Shown: positions 1 through 8,509, numbered from the stretch's first letter. The stretch is 26,474 bases of DNA from an uncultured Coriobacteriaceae bacterium (GCA_902796975.1 CADBRF010000018.1:1-26474); one strand, 5' to 3'. The notes: generated by a model not told the origin, from the sequence alone. Program-made: numbers and translations.

Positions 1-101
1 CCGAAAAAGCGGTGAAAGCTGTCGGAAGGAAGTAGGCTCCGCAGAGCCGATGCATTTGTCGCGCATGGATGAACGCTTTGTGTTGCTTACGTGTGCGGCG
101 T

Positions 102-129
102 TTGCGAATCGGGGGCTGTTCGGTACAAT
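102..129 (+). promoter_or_regulatory. Candidate sigma-70-type promoter for the ftsE-ftsX-mazG-divIC run
   Basis: A -35-like TTGCGA at 102-107 is separated by 16 bases from a -10-like TACAAT at 124-129. The -10 differs from consensus at one base. Transcription would start near 136, giving a leader of about 40 bases to the GTG start of ftsE. The mreB upstream region has a similar arrangement (TTGCGC, 16 bases, TACACT). Inferred from sequence only. Confidence 0.5.
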
Positions 130-174
130 TTTAGAGTTTCATGATCAAGTCGAATGAATGAACGGAGTGAAAAC

Positions 175-1266
175 GTGGCGCTATTCGGCAGATCTTCAGA
201 TGGCGCGCATGCCGCATCCTCTTCGCGTGGAAATGGGCAGCGGCGTGCTCCACAATCAAATGAACCCGCCCAGCAGCGGCAGCAATCGCGCGCTGCTGGC
301 GGTCAACGTCCGGCAAATTCGCAGCGGCAGGTTGGCAGGCCCTCTGGCGGGCAGCAGCATCCACGCCGTGCGGCGGGCGCACAGCAGCATGCAGATCGCA
401 CGGGCAACATCTCTCGCTCTCGCGAGGTGAGCCAGCGGATTCCCGTTGTTCGCCCGGCAAACCAGGTTGCGGATGTCATTCCCGCCTCCGACCTAGGCGT
501 TGCCACTGAGGCAACTGGCTCCTATGCCGATCTCGCGGCACAGGACAATGGCAATGCAAAACTTGGCCCCGTGGTCATTTCGCTGCGAAATGTGACCAAA
601 ATATACCCGGCGCAGCCTGATAAGCCTGCTCTTGCGGGCATCACGCTTGATATCCGCGCGGGAGAGTTCCTGTTCCTCGTTGGCCATTCGGGCTCGGGAA
701 AATCGACCTTCATCCGCATGCTCAATCGCGAGATTGTCCCCACATCGGGTGAGATCTACGTCGCGGGCGAAAACCTCCGCACCATGCGCAAATGGCGTAT
801 TCCCTATCTGCGCCGCAATGTCGGGTGCGTCTTCCAGGACTTTAAACTACTCCCCAATAAGACGGCATTCGAGAACGTTGCCTTCGCGCTCGAGGTCATT
901 GGCAAATCCCGCCATGTCATCAAAACGCAGGTTCCCGAGGTCCTCCGCCTCGTCGGCCTTGAGGAGAAAATGGACAAACTGCCCGACCAGCTCTCCGGTG
1001 GCGAGCAGCAGCGTGTTTCCATTGCGCGCTCCATCGTCAATCGCCCGCCGCTGCTCATCTGTGATGAGCCCACGGGTAACCTCGACCCGCAAACTTCGCT
1101 GGGCATCATGCGCCTGCTTGAGCGCATTAATCGCACGGGAACAACGGTGCTCGTCGCGACTCACGACCGTGAAATGGTAGACCAGATGCGCCGTCGCGTT
1201 CTCGCTCTGGAAAATGGCGTGCTCGTGCGCGACCAAAGAAGAGGAGTGTACGGGTACGATGTCTAA
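175..1266 (+). CDS. ftsE: Cell-division ATP-binding protein FtsE with a long low-complexity N-terminal extension
   Basis: FtsE is the ATPase of the FtsEX complex, which couples the divisome to septal peptidoglycan hydrolases at the membrane. The ABC core begins near residue 133 and runs to the end. Walker A GHSGSGKS lies at 170-177, the signature LSGGEQ starts at 273, Walker B LLICDEP is at 293-299, and the H-loop ATHD follows. Residues 1-132 are a Gln/Arg/Ala/Ser-rich, probably disordered tail; typical FtsE proteins are about 220-230 residues and lack it. I chose GTG 175 because GGAG at 164-167 sits 7 bases before it; the in-frame ATG at 154 would add 7 residues but has no ribosome-binding site. 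The stop overlaps the ftsX start by 8 bases, so translation is probably coupled. The family call is firm; the exact start is less so. Confidence 0.93.
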   Translation: MALFGRSSDGAHAASSSRGNGQRRAPQSNEPAQQRQQSRAAGGQRPANSQRQVGRPSGGQQHPRRAAGAQQHADRTGNISRSREVSQRIPVVRPANQVADVIPASDLGVATEATGSYADLAAQDNGNAKLGPVVISLRNVTKIYPAQPDKPALAGITLDIRAGEFLFLVGHSGSGKSTFIRMLNREIVPTSGEIYVAGENLRTMRKWRIPYLRRNVGCVFQDFKLLPNKTAFENVAFALEVIGKSRHVIKTQVPEVLRLVGLEEKMDKLPDQLSGGEQQRVSIARSIVNRPPLLICDEPTGNLDPQTSLGIMRLLERINRTGTTVLVATHDREMVDQMRRRVLALENGVLVRDQRRGVYGYDV

Positions 1267-2182
1267 GCTTATGTATTTCATCCGAGAAGCTCTTGTTAGC
1301 TCTCGGCGCAATCTTGGCACGACGGTTGGCGGCATCATCACCATCTTCCTGTCGCTGCTCATGGTTGGTGTCTCAATTATGTTTTCCGCTCTACTTGGCA
1401 ATCTGGCGACTTCGTTCGAAGAAGAAGTCAATGTCCGTCTGTATATTTCGGACTCTGCCACAGATCAGCAGCTTGCGGATTTCGACACCTTCCTCAAATC
1501 GCTCGAGAACGACAGCGGCAATATTGCGTCGGTTGAATTCAAGGATAAGGACCAGGTTCTTGCAGATTTTGCCGAGCAGACCAAGGACAACCCGTCTATT
1601 GCTGAGCAGCTTGACGATAACCCTCTGCCCCGCACCTATGTGCTGACGCTCGTGGATTCTCGCCAGGTAGAGTCGACGGCAGATACCATCCTGCAGAACG
1701 ACACGTTCAAGGCAATTGCCGATAACCCGGACGATCCAGCCGAGTCCATCAAGTATGGACAGGGCACCGTTGAACGCCTTTTCAAGGTCACGAACCTTGT
1801 TCGTTATGGTTGTATGGCAGCAGTTGTCCTGCTCGTATTCATCTCCCTCGTGTTCCTCAACAACACGATTCGCCTTGCTATCGTGGCTAGACGCAGGGAA
1901 ATTTCCATCATGCGCCTCGTAGGTGCTTCCAACGGATTCATCCGTGGGCCGTTCGTGATGGAGGGTGCGTTGCAGGCGCTGGTCGGAGCACTCTTGGCAA
2001 TTTTCGTCATCGCTATGCTCCGCAGCTTTGCCATGCCGCAGCTCGAGAGCGTCGTGAGCTTCCTGCCGCTCACCATCTCGGCATCCACCTACTCGATGAT
2101 CTATGCAACGCTCATCGTGTTCGGCCTCATCATCGGCATGGTGGGTTCTGTAATCGCCATGCGTCGCTATCTCAAGGTTTGA
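1259..2182 (+). CDS. ftsX: Cell-division permease-like protein FtsX
   Basis: FtsX is the membrane half of FtsEX and transmits ATP hydrolysis to peptidoglycan hydrolases or their activators outside the cell. The 307-residue protein has the family layout: one transmembrane segment near residues 20-45, an extracellular domain of about 140 residues (PLPRTYVLTL lies within it), then three C-terminal transmembrane segments near 180-205, 225-250 and 270-300. Between the second and third is the conserved cytoplasmic loop RRREISIMRLVGASNGFIRGPF. ATG 1259 was chosen because MSKLMYFIREAL matches the family start and GAGGAG lies at 1241-1246; an in-frame upstream ATG at 1214 lies well inside ftsE. It overlaps ftsE by 8 bases and is followed after one base by mazG. 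Confidence 0.95.
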   Translation: MSKLMYFIREALVSSRRNLGTTVGGIITIFLSLLMVGVSIMFSALLGNLATSFEEEVNVRLYISDSATDQQLADFDTFLKSLENDSGNIASVEFKDKDQVLADFAEQTKDNPSIAEQLDDNPLPRTYVLTLVDSRQVESTADTILQNDTFKAIADNPDDPAESIKYGQGTVERLFKVTNLVRYGCMAAVVLLVFISLVFLNNTIRLAIVARRREISIMRLVGASNGFIRGPFVMEGALQALVGALLAIFVIAMLRSFAMPQLESVVSFLPLTISASTYSMIYATLIVFGLIIGMVGSVIAMRRYLKV

Positions 2183-2183
2183 T

Positions 2184-3110
2184 TTGGTGCAATCGACCCC
2201 AGAAAATCGCGTGTATCGGGCCTCTTCTGAAACAGGAGAGGCCTTCGCGGCGTTTTGCAACACGATTTCGACTCTTCGCGCTCCCGGGGGCTGCCCGTGG
2301 GACCGCAAGCAGACGCATGCCTCCATCGCGAGCAACATGATTGAAGAGGCGTGTGAGGCTGTCGACGCCATCGAAAAGGGCGATGTCAGGCACATGCGCG
2401 AGGAATTGGGCGACGTGCTTCTCCAGGTTGTCCTCCAGGCGAACATGGCGGCGGAAGCGGGGGAGTTCACCATCGAGGATGTCATCGCGGATATCAACGA
2501 GAAGATTCTGCGCAGACATCCCCATATCTTCAATGATCGTCAGGCTCTTCTGGAGTTAGGCTTTACCGAGGAGCAGGCGGATAATATGACGCCCGAGCTT
2601 GTGGATGAAATATGGTCTCGCGTCAAAGCGCTTGAGCGCAAGCGAGAAGAAGAGGCGCGCGCGAGAGAGGCGCTCGCTTCTGGCACTGCAGTTGATGCTC
2701 CGAGTGGCCTTCTTGATGACATTCCACTTAGCCTGCCGGCACTCCAGCAGGCGCAGAAAATCTCTAAGAAGGCCGTTGCCGCGGGGTTCGAGTGGGAGAC
2801 CGTCGAGGACATCTGGGCCAAGGTCGACGAAGAAGTCAACGAGTTCAATGAGGCCCCGCGCGGTTCGGATGATGCTGCCCTCGAGTTTGGCGATGTCCTC
2901 TTTACGCTTGTCAACGTTGCCCGTCGTGAGCATATCGATGCTGAACAGGCCCTTCGGAGCTCCTGCCTCAAGTTCAGGAGCCGTTGGGCTCTCATGGAGG
3001 AGATGTGCTTCAACGAACATGGCGCTGGCTTGGAAACGCGAAGCCTCGATGAACTCGAAGCGTATTGGCAGCGTGCAAAGGAGATCTTGAGAGGTGCGGT
3101 ATCGTCATGA
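2184..3110 (+). CDS. mazG: MazG-family nucleoside triphosphate pyrophosphohydrolase
   Basis: MazG hydrolyses (d)NTPs to monophosphates and pyrophosphate, cleaning the nucleotide pool and affecting ppGpp levels. The 308-residue protein has the two-domain layout. The first MazG domain shows GGCPWDRKQTH, then EEACE and EELGDVLLQVV, the acidic residues that bind magnesium. The second has WAKVDEEVNEF and LEFGDVLFTLVNVAR. A linker rich in Arg/Glu/Ala (about 150-175) separates them. Translation starts at TTG 2184 or GTG 2187; AAGG at 2174-2177 serves either, and only one base separates TTG 2184 from the ftsX stop. The 3' end overlaps the next start as ATGA. A mazG-divIC neighbourhood is also known from Firmicutes. 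Confidence 0.9.
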   Translation: MVQSTPENRVYRASSETGEAFAAFCNTISTLRAPGGCPWDRKQTHASIASNMIEEACEAVDAIEKGDVRHMREELGDVLLQVVLQANMAAEAGEFTIEDVIADINEKILRRHPHIFNDRQALLELGFTEEQADNMTPELVDEIWSRVKALERKREEEARAREALASGTAVDAPSGLLDDIPLSLPALQQAQKISKKAVAAGFEWETVEDIWAKVDEEVNEFNEAPRGSDDAALEFGDVLFTLVNVARREHIDAEQALRSSCLKFRSRWALMEEMCFNEHGAGLETRSLDELEAYWQRAKEILRGAVSS

Positions 3111-3688
3111 GTGCAACAAGGGGCAAACATACCGCAACGCGCGCGAAGACTCAGAGCTCATCGAGAGCATCAAGCAAAGACCGCGCCGTCACGAGGCGTG
3201 GCAGCTACAGCTCAAGAGCTTCTACGAGCTCACGGAGGAAGGGTGAACGCACGCGCAAACGCAAGCCCTCCGCACGTGATGCGAGCGAGGTGACGGGTAA
3301 GAGCTCGTTTTTCGCCCGGCACCGTATATCCCTGTCGATAGTCTTTGTCGTCGTTGTCGCCCTCGCAATCCTCTATCCCGTCGGTCAGTCTTACTATCAG
3401 TCGCTTCGCGAGACGCAGCGCACACAGGCTGAGCTCGATGCGGTCAACGCGCGCAACGCTGAAATCCAGGAGAGCAACGACGCGCTCAGCACCGATGAAG
3501 GCATCGAGAACGAAGCTGTGTCTGAGCTTGGATGGGTCGAGGAAGGGGAGAGTGCGGCAATTGTGACCAATGCCGATGAGTCCAGCGAAGGCTCCAAGCT
3601 CCCCGAACAAGTTGACCCAGACGAAATCCAAGCGCCACAGACGTGGTACTATCGTGTCCTGGATGCGATTTTCTTCGTTCACGTGTGA
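3107..3688 (+). CDS. DivIC/FtsB-like septum formation initiator protein
   Basis: A 193-residue bitopic membrane protein. Residues 1-70 are a highly basic, Ser/Arg/Lys-rich cytoplasmic tail, a single transmembrane segment lies near 73-93 (SLSIVFVVVVALAILYPVGQ), and a short coiled coil follows (ETQRTQAELDAVNARNAEIQ). The motif SELGWVEEGES matches the family pattern of an R/E-L-G-Y/W-V-x-x-G-E segment after the coiled coil. Members bind FtsL and FtsQ/DivIB and activate the septal synthase FtsWI. The ATG at 3107 overlaps the mazG stop as ATGA. It lies last in the ftsE-ftsX-mazG run, in keeping with a division role. The family is well supported; choosing between the names DivIC and FtsB is not. 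Confidence 0.82.
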   Translation: MSATRGKHTATRAKTQSSSRASSKDRAVTRRGSYSSRASTSSRRKGERTRKRKPSARDASEVTGKSSFFARHRISLSIVFVVVVALAILYPVGQSYYQSLRETQRTQAELDAVNARNAEIQESNDALSTDEGIENEAVSELGWVEEGESAAIVTNADESSEGSKLPEQVDPDEIQAPQTWYYRVLDAIFFVHV

Positions 3689-3698
3689 TTAATTCTCT

Positions 3699-3820
<122 letters not shown>

Positions 3821-3882
3821 TTCAGGAGATTTTAAGTTAAAGCTCGTATCGTTTGCGGCGGTGGCAAGAGAGAGGAACTTAC

Positions 3883-4554
3883 ATGAACGTGCTTATCGCC
3901 GAAGACGAGCGCAGGCTGGCAAATGCCGTCGCACAGATTCTCCGTGAACATAACTATCAAGTCGATGTCGTCTACGACGGACGCGATGGCTTCGATTATG
4001 CGCTCGCAGGGGATTATGATGTGTTCGTGTGCGATGTTATGCTTCCCCATATGAACGGATACGATATCGTCCGCGAGCTTAGGCACAAGAGTGTCAACAC
4101 GCCCATCATCATGCTCACGGCACGTTCTTCTCTTTCCGACAAGGTCCAGGGCCTCGATGCCGGTGCAGACGATTACCTGACCAAGCCCTTCCAGCCTGCC
4201 GAGCTTCTCGCCCGCCTGCGTGCGCTTACCCGCAGGCAGGGCGAAGTTGTCATAGACGAGATGCAGTTCGGGGATCTCAAGCTCAACCTCTCCACCTACG
4301 AGCTCTCTTGCGGCAAAAAATCGGTCACGCTCTCCAATAAGGAATTTGAAGTCCTCAACCTGCTCGCTTCGAATATGGGACGCACAATCCCCAAGGAAAC
4401 GCTTATCTCTCGCGTATGGGGGCTCGAGAGCGATGCCGGCGATAACAATGCCGAGGCGTACATCAGCTTTCTCCGTAAGAAGCTGCGCTTCCTGCATTCA
4501 AGTGTAAAAATCGCAACGCAGCGCAAGATTGGATATCGTCTGGAGGCTGAGTAA
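3883..4554 (+). CDS. OmpR/PhoB-family response regulator
   Basis: A 223-residue DNA-binding regulator of a two-component system. The receiver domain (about 1-115) has the acidic pair ED at 7-8, the phospho-acceptor Asp51 in VCDVMLP, a conserved Thr in MLTAR and Lys in TKPF. The winged-helix domain (about 128-221) has LSNKEFEVLNLLASN, the recognition helix region (AEAYISFLRKKL) and the closing KIGYRLE. ATG 3883 follows an AGAGAGGAA ribosome-binding site at about 3868-3877. The kinase gene overlaps its 3' end. The signal and the target genes cannot be read from the sequence. Confidence 0.92.
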   Translation: MNVLIAEDERRLANAVAQILREHNYQVDVVYDGRDGFDYALAGDYDVFVCDVMLPHMNGYDIVRELRHKSVNTPIIMLTARSSLSDKVQGLDAGADDYLTKPFQPAELLARLRALTRRQGEVVIDEMQFGDLKLNLSTYELSCGKKSVTLSNKEFEVLNLLASNMGRTIPKETLISRVWGLESDAGDNNAEAYISFLRKKLRFLHSSVKIATQRKIGYRLEAE

Positions 4555-5800
4555 GATTCTTCGCAGCTTTCGCCGCAGGTTCGTCATCATCATGATGGTG
4601 CTCGTGGGAGTTGTCTCGTTTGTCGCCTTTGCCGCCAATGCCTGGAAAAACGTGACAGACGCCCGGAGCGAGATAGACGTTGCGCTCATCAAGGCAACGT
4701 CTGACGATTTCGATGCCTCCATACCTCACCTCGGCCCTCATGGCGGCGGGCAAAACGGGCCTCGGGAAAAGAATGTCGCTACCTACAGCGTGACGGTCCT
4801 TACCGATGGTAGCTATTACGAAAACAGCGGTTCAACTGCCTATATGTCGGATGATGACGCCTCGGTCGCAATTCAGATTGCGCTTGCTTCAGGCAAGGAA
4901 TCAGGAAAGATCTCGGAATATTCGGTTTTCTACCGCGTGACTGAAGGCGCCGTGGGTACGAATGTCGCCTTTACAGATAGCTCTGCCTATGACCAGCGGG
5001 TTTTGGCTATCGCCGGCGCCTCGCTTGGCGTCTGGCTTCTGCTCATGGCTGCCATTCTCGTTATCACCCTCTTCCTCGCACGCTATGTTACAAAGCCGGT
5101 AGAACGCGCTTGGAATGAGCAGCAGCGGTTCATTGCAGATGCAAGCCATGAGCTGAAAACGCCTCTGACGGTTATCCTCGCCGATGCAAGCATTCTCCTC
5201 TCCAACCCAGAGAAGACGATTGAGGAGCAACGGCAGTGGGTTGAGGGAATCGATGCCGAGGCCTCGAATATGCAGCATCTCACAGAGGACATGCTCACCC
5301 TCGCACAAGGTGACTTGCGCGCTGCCGAACAGGTTCTGGGAGATCATGTCGACTTCAGCCAGATTGTCGAGAGCGAAGTCCTCCAGTTCGATGCGGTGGC
5401 GTTTGAGCGTGGTCTGTTCATCAATGACGATATCGAAGAGGGGGTCGAGGTCACGGGAGATGCGGCCAAGCTGGAACGCCTGGTGAAGACGCTTCTGGAA
5501 AACGCCTGCAAATACTCGTCGCCGCAGGGGAGCATCGATGTCGGGCTCTCTTCGAATAAAGATACGTGTGTGCTGACGGTGCACAACACGGGAGACCCTA
5601 TCCCCGAAGAAGACCTCCCACATCTTTTCGAGCGTTTTTACCGTTCAGACAAGGCGCGAACACGCGAGGGCGAATCCGCGAGCTTCGGTCTGGGTCTTTC
5701 CATCGCGAAATCCACAGTCGAACTGCATCATGGCACCATTGGTGTCACAAGTGGGGAAGGCGGCACGGTTTTTACGGTTACGCTCCCAAAATCTAAGTAA
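4529..5800 (+). CDS. Sensor histidine kinase partnered with the upstream regulator
   Basis: A 423-residue membrane kinase. A first transmembrane segment (about 17-38) and a second (about 158-186) flank an extracytoplasmic sensor of about 120 residues containing GPHGGGQNGPREKN. The phospho-acceptor His207 is in DASHELKTPL. The ATPase domain has ENACKYSS (Asn325), then GDPIPEEDLPHLFERFYR and the G-box FGLGLSIAK. The start is uncertain: no ATG occurs before the first transmembrane segment except within it (4591), so TTG 4529, overlapping the regulator by 26 bases, is the most reasonable choice. Overlap implies translational coupling. It would phosphorylate Asp51 of the regulator. The sensed signal is unknown. 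Confidence 0.88.
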   Translation: MDIVWRLSKILRSFRRRFVIIMMVLVGVVSFVAFAANAWKNVTDARSEIDVALIKATSDDFDASIPHLGPHGGGQNGPREKNVATYSVTVLTDGSYYENSGSTAYMSDDDASVAIQIALASGKESGKISEYSVFYRVTEGAVGTNVAFTDSSAYDQRVLAIAGASLGVWLLLMAAILVITLFLARYVTKPVERAWNEQQRFIADASHELKTPLTVILADASILLSNPEKTIEEQRQWVEGIDAEASNMQHLTEDMLTLAQGDLRAAEQVLGDHVDFSQIVESEVLQFDAVAFERGLFINDDIEEGVEVTGDAAKLERLVKTLLENACKYSSPQGSIDVGLSSNKDTCVLTVHNTGDPIPEEDLPHLFERFYRSDKARTREGESASFGLGLSIAKSTVELHHGTIGVTSGEGGTVFTVTLPKSK

Positions 5801-5858
5801 GCATAGGCTAACAAAGGCCTGTTCAACAGAGCTGTTTCAAAAATGGTGCCTTTTAATG

Positions 5859-5921
5859 CCCCACGCAAGCCGTTGCCCGAACGGACGATTGAGCACTTGC
5901 CCGACAGAGAGACGCGTGGGG
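5859..5921 (+). other. Structured untranslated element before the ferredoxin gene
   Basis: CCCCACGC (5859-5866) is the perfect complement of GCGTGGGG (5914-5921), and the enclosed sequence contains its own hairpin CCGTT-GCCCG-AACGG at 5870-5884. The result is a closed helix with an internal stem, 44 bases before the ferredoxin ATG. It could be a 5' leader, a small RNA or a kinase-gene terminator. No T-run follows. No known riboswitch was recognised. Confidence 0.4.
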
Positions 5922-5964
5922 TATGTTGCGACTCGGAAGGGACATCCGATAGAGGAGGTTTGTT

Positions 5965-6132
5965 ATGGCAGTAGCAATTGATATCGATTCTTGCATCGCA
6001 TGTGGCGCTTGCGCTGAGGCTTGCCCCAATGATGCGCTTGAGGTTGACGACTACGCCGAGGTCGACGAAGACGCCTGCATTGAGTGCGGCATTTGCGTTG
6101 ACACTTGCCCTGTCGAGGCAATCTCTCTGTAG
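5965..6132 (+). CDS. Small 2[4Fe-4S] bacterial-type ferredoxin
   Basis: A 55-residue protein with two perfect CxxCxxCxxxCP clusters: Cys10, 13, 16 and 20, and Cys38, 41, 44 and 48. This is the clostridial-type dicluster ferredoxin, a soluble low-potential one-electron carrier for anaerobic oxidoreductases. The halves (SCIACGACAEACP and ACIECGICVDTCP) are an internal duplication. The protein is very acidic and has no extension. The ATG at 5965 is set by a strong AGAGGAGG site at 5951-5958. It seems to be its own transcription unit, with about 165 bases of structured sequence after the kinase gene and 165 bases before rlmD. Its redox partner is not in the window. Confidence 0.96.
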   Translation: MAVAIDIDSCIACGACAEACPNDALEVDDYAEVDEDACIECGICVDTCPVEAISL

Positions 6133-6297
6133 CAACAGCAACGCCTGCAAATCTGTTCGCAACAGTCATATGCGAATAGGAGCGGGAGAGAATCCAGTTC
6201 GATTTACAGATGTATGGCCTCGGAGCGCACCTGTTCCGGGGCCGTTCTTTTGCAAGGCGCGAAGGTGAGCGGCCCTGCGGGAGGAGCGAGGAGCGCC

Positions 6298-7635
6298 ATG
6301 AGCGTCGAGCATGTGGAAATAGAATCGTTAGCCTATGGCGGAGATGGCGTTGGGCACTTGGAAGATGGCCGCGTCGTGTTTGTGCCAGGCGCCTGCCCCG
6401 GTGACAAACTTGAGGTGAGATTGGTCGAAACGCGTGACCGGTTCACCCGTGGCACAATCGAGGAAATTCTCTCAGCTTCATCCTCTCGGGTGACACCAGA
6501 GTGCGACGAGGCAGCATGTTTGCGCTGCGGAGGATGCCCTTGGGCGCAAGTTGCCTACGAGGAGCAGCTCCGCTGGAAACGACGGGCTGTTGTTGATGCG
6601 TTTGTCCGCATCGCCAAGCAAGATCCCTCTGCCATGGAGCAAATGATTGGGGAGTGCCTTCCGAGCAAGGATCAATGGCATTATCGCAACAAGGTGGAGT
6701 TCGAGGTTGGCCAGGACGTCGCCGGCCGTTTCACACTCGGGATGCACGCTGCTGGCGGAAATTTCGACCCGCTTTCCCGTTGTCTGCTCATCGACCGAAA
6801 GCTTGCCAAGGCGCCTAAGGCTCTCACAGGCTCCCTTCGTTTCCTCCAAAACGGCCAAAGCCTCGGCATCGAGCGTGTTGGGGTGAGGGCGTCGCGGAGA
6901 ACGGGGCAAGTCGAAGTGGCAATCTGGACGAAAACTGGCCCGTTCCCCCGAGCCCGTGCCGCGCAAATTGTCGGGCAGGCGTTGCAAGTGAAGGATGCGG
7001 GCGTCGTGCGCGTTCTGGTCAAGAGCACCACGAAGGCGCGCAAGGTTGCAGGCGTTGAGTCGCTGGCTGGCCATGGCACCTGGGCTGAGCAGGTGTGCGG
7101 CAGGGAGATGCGGTTTACCGCACCCAGCTTTTTCCAAGTTAACACCAGCCAAGCCGAAACGCTCATAGACCTCGTTCTCGAAGGGCTTGACCTGCATCGA
7201 GAAGACCTCGTCCTCGATCTCTATTCCGGTGCGGGAACCTTTACGCTCCCGCTTGCCGCTGTCTCAGATTCGGTCGTCGCCATCGAATCTGCCAGCTCCT
7301 CTATTCGCGACCTACAGCGCAATCTCGACGCGAATCATCTGGATGCGGAGGTCATCGGAGGAGATGTCGCTCACGAACTTGTCGATTTCGGCGAGGCGGA
7401 CGCGCTGGTGGTCGATCCTCCCAGAGCGGGACTTTCGGATAAATCTCTCGAGGTCCTCCTGTCCATGCGTGCACGCACCATTGCCTATGTCTCGTGCAAT
7501 CCCACGACGCTCGCTCGCGACGTCTCCCGCATGCTGAAAGCCGGCTATGAACTGCGGCGCATCACGCCTGTTGACATGTTCCCCCAGAGCTATCACGTCG
7601 AGACCGTTTGCATCATGTCTATGACGAATGCCTAA
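6298..7635 (+). CDS. rlmD: 23S rRNA (uracil-5-)-methyltransferase, RlmD/RumA family
   Basis: This enzyme methylates a uridine of 23S rRNA at C5 with S-adenosylmethionine. The N-terminus is a TRAM RNA-binding domain (about 1-55: IESLAYGGDGVGHLEDGRVV). A [4Fe-4S] binding set follows at Cys69, 74, 77 and 80 (CDEAACLRCGGC). The methyltransferase core has VLDLYSGAGTFTLPLA, LVVDPPRAGL and the catalytic Cys400 in YVSCNPTTLARD. ATG 6298 gives 445 residues, normal for the family, with GAGGAG copies at 6281 and 6288; an in-frame ATG at 6214 would add 28 residues unlike the family. The TRAM and SAM motifs are diagnostic for the family, but the exact target uridine (RlmD, RlmC or TrmA type) is inferred. 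Confidence 0.88.
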   Translation: MSVEHVEIESLAYGGDGVGHLEDGRVVFVPGACPGDKLEVRLVETRDRFTRGTIEEILSASSSRVTPECDEAACLRCGGCPWAQVAYEEQLRWKRRAVVDAFVRIAKQDPSAMEQMIGECLPSKDQWHYRNKVEFEVGQDVAGRFTLGMHAAGGNFDPLSRCLLIDRKLAKAPKALTGSLRFLQNGQSLGIERVGVRASRRTGQVEVAIWTKTGPFPRARAAQIVGQALQVKDAGVVRVLVKSTTKARKVAGVESLAGHGTWAEQVCGREMRFTAPSFFQVNTSQAETLIDLVLEGLDLHREDLVLDLYSGAGTFTLPLAAVSDSVVAIESASSSIRDLQRNLDANHLDAEVIGGDVAHELVDFGEADALVVDPPRAGLSDKSLEVLLSMRARTIAYVSCNPTTLARDVSRMLKAGYELRRITPVDMFPQSYHVETVCIMSMTNA

Positions 7636-7716
7636 CAAATAGGGTATCCTGCTAACTCCAGGGCTATTCTTGCGTCGTGCAGCAAGTTTGTTGGAAATGT
7701 GTCTATGGCTGCCGGG

Positions 7717-7747
7717 TTGAGCGCAAATGTCTATTTTGTCGTAGAAT
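7717..7747 (+). promoter_or_regulatory. Weak candidate promoter for tRNA-Arg
   Basis: TTGAGC at 7717-7722 and TAGAAT at 7742-7747 are 19 bases apart, longer than the ideal 17. The tRNA begins 44 bases downstream. The rest of the gap between rlmD and the tRNA (7636-7791) shows no open frame or clear terminator. Confidence 0.3.
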
Positions 7748-7791
7748 AATGCCCGTGTGTCCTAAGGCGCTGCCGATGGACTGGTTGATGT

Positions 7792-7868
7792 GTCCCCTTA
7801 GCTCAGCTGGATAGAGCGTTCGCCTCCGGAGCGAAAGGTCGCGGGTTCGAATCCCACAGGGGGCACCA
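7792..7868 (+). tRNA. tRNA-Arg, anticodon CCG, CCA encoded
   Basis: A 77-base cloverleaf. The acceptor stem pairs GTCCCCT (7792-7798) with AGGGGGC (7858-7864), with one G-T pair, followed by A and an encoded CCA at 7866-7868. The D arm is TAGCTCAGCTGGATAGAGC. The anticodon stem TTCGC/GCGAA closes the loop CTCCGGA, giving CCG, which reads CGG arginine codons. The T-arm GCGGGTTCGAATCCCAC is standard. Confidence 0.97.
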
Positions 7869-7927
7869 CGTTTTCGCATTCATCAGACAGCGCGCATGCA
7901 TATGCGCGCGCTAGAGTTGGAGGAATC

Positions 7928-8461
7928 ATGGCTCTTTACACACCCGCCTATAAGCCCAACGGCAAGGAGATTGCCGTTATTACCACCGATAAGGGCGTTA
8001 TCCGTGTCCAGCTGCATGGCGAGGACGCCCCCATTCACGTGGGCAATTTCGTCGAACTCGCTCAGAAGGGCTTCTACGATGGTCTGAAGTTCCATCGCTA
8101 TGTTGCCGATTTCGTCATTCAGGGTGGCTGCCCCAACACGCGCAACATGTCCCAGGAAGATGTCGCACGCGGCGGCTACGGCCCAGACGGCAAGCCTGGC
8201 ACGGGTGGCCCCGGCTACAGCATCAAACAGGAGTACACCACCAACCCGCATAACGTCCACAAGGACGGTACCCTTGCTATGGCGCGCAGCTCTATGCCCG
8301 ATTCCGCCGGTTCTCAGTTCTATTTCTGCCTAGGCGACCAGCCCTTCCTCGACAGGGGCTACACCGTTTTCGGCGATACCATCGAGGGCCTTGATGTCAT
8401 CTGGCAGCTCCGCGCCGGCGATCTCATCGAGTCTGTCGTTATCGAGAACGCCAACGAGTAG
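7928..8461 (+). CDS. Cyclophilin-type peptidyl-prolyl cis-trans isomerase
   Basis: A 177-residue cytoplasmic cyclophilin (no signal peptide) that speeds cis-trans isomerisation of proline bonds. Family motifs are FHRYVADFVIQGG (catalytic Arg, Phe and Gln), TLAMARSSMPDSAGSQFYF, and FLDRGYTVFGDTIEGLDVI. It opens with a short basic/polar arm before the beta-barrel (KEIAVITTDKGVIRVQL). ATG 7928 follows GGAGG at 7919-7923. It lies right after tRNA-Arg and 48 bases before the TPR gene, so the two may share a transcript. Confidence 0.93.
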   Translation: MALYTPAYKPNGKEIAVITTDKGVIRVQLHGEDAPIHVGNFVELAQKGFYDGLKFHRYVADFVIQGGCPNTRNMSQEDVARGGYGPDGKPGTGGPGYSIKQEYTTNPHNVHKDGTLAMARSSMPDSAGSQFYFCLGDQPFLDRGYTVFGDTIEGLDVIWQLRAGDLIESVVIENANE

Positions 8462-8509
8462 GCCACGTCTCCTATAGATTCCAAGACGTCTTGCCCGGGG
8501 AGGTCTAGA

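Noticed and set aside
1..35. Possible end of an upstream gene, reading EKAVKAVGRK and a stop at 33-35
   Set aside because: Only ten residues are visible and they match no family I can name, so it is not listed as a gene.
1391..2533. 380-residue minus-strand frame opposite ftsX and mazG
   Set aside because: Spans the junction of two well-supported plus-strand genes and is Cys/His/Arg-rich without a recognisable domain.
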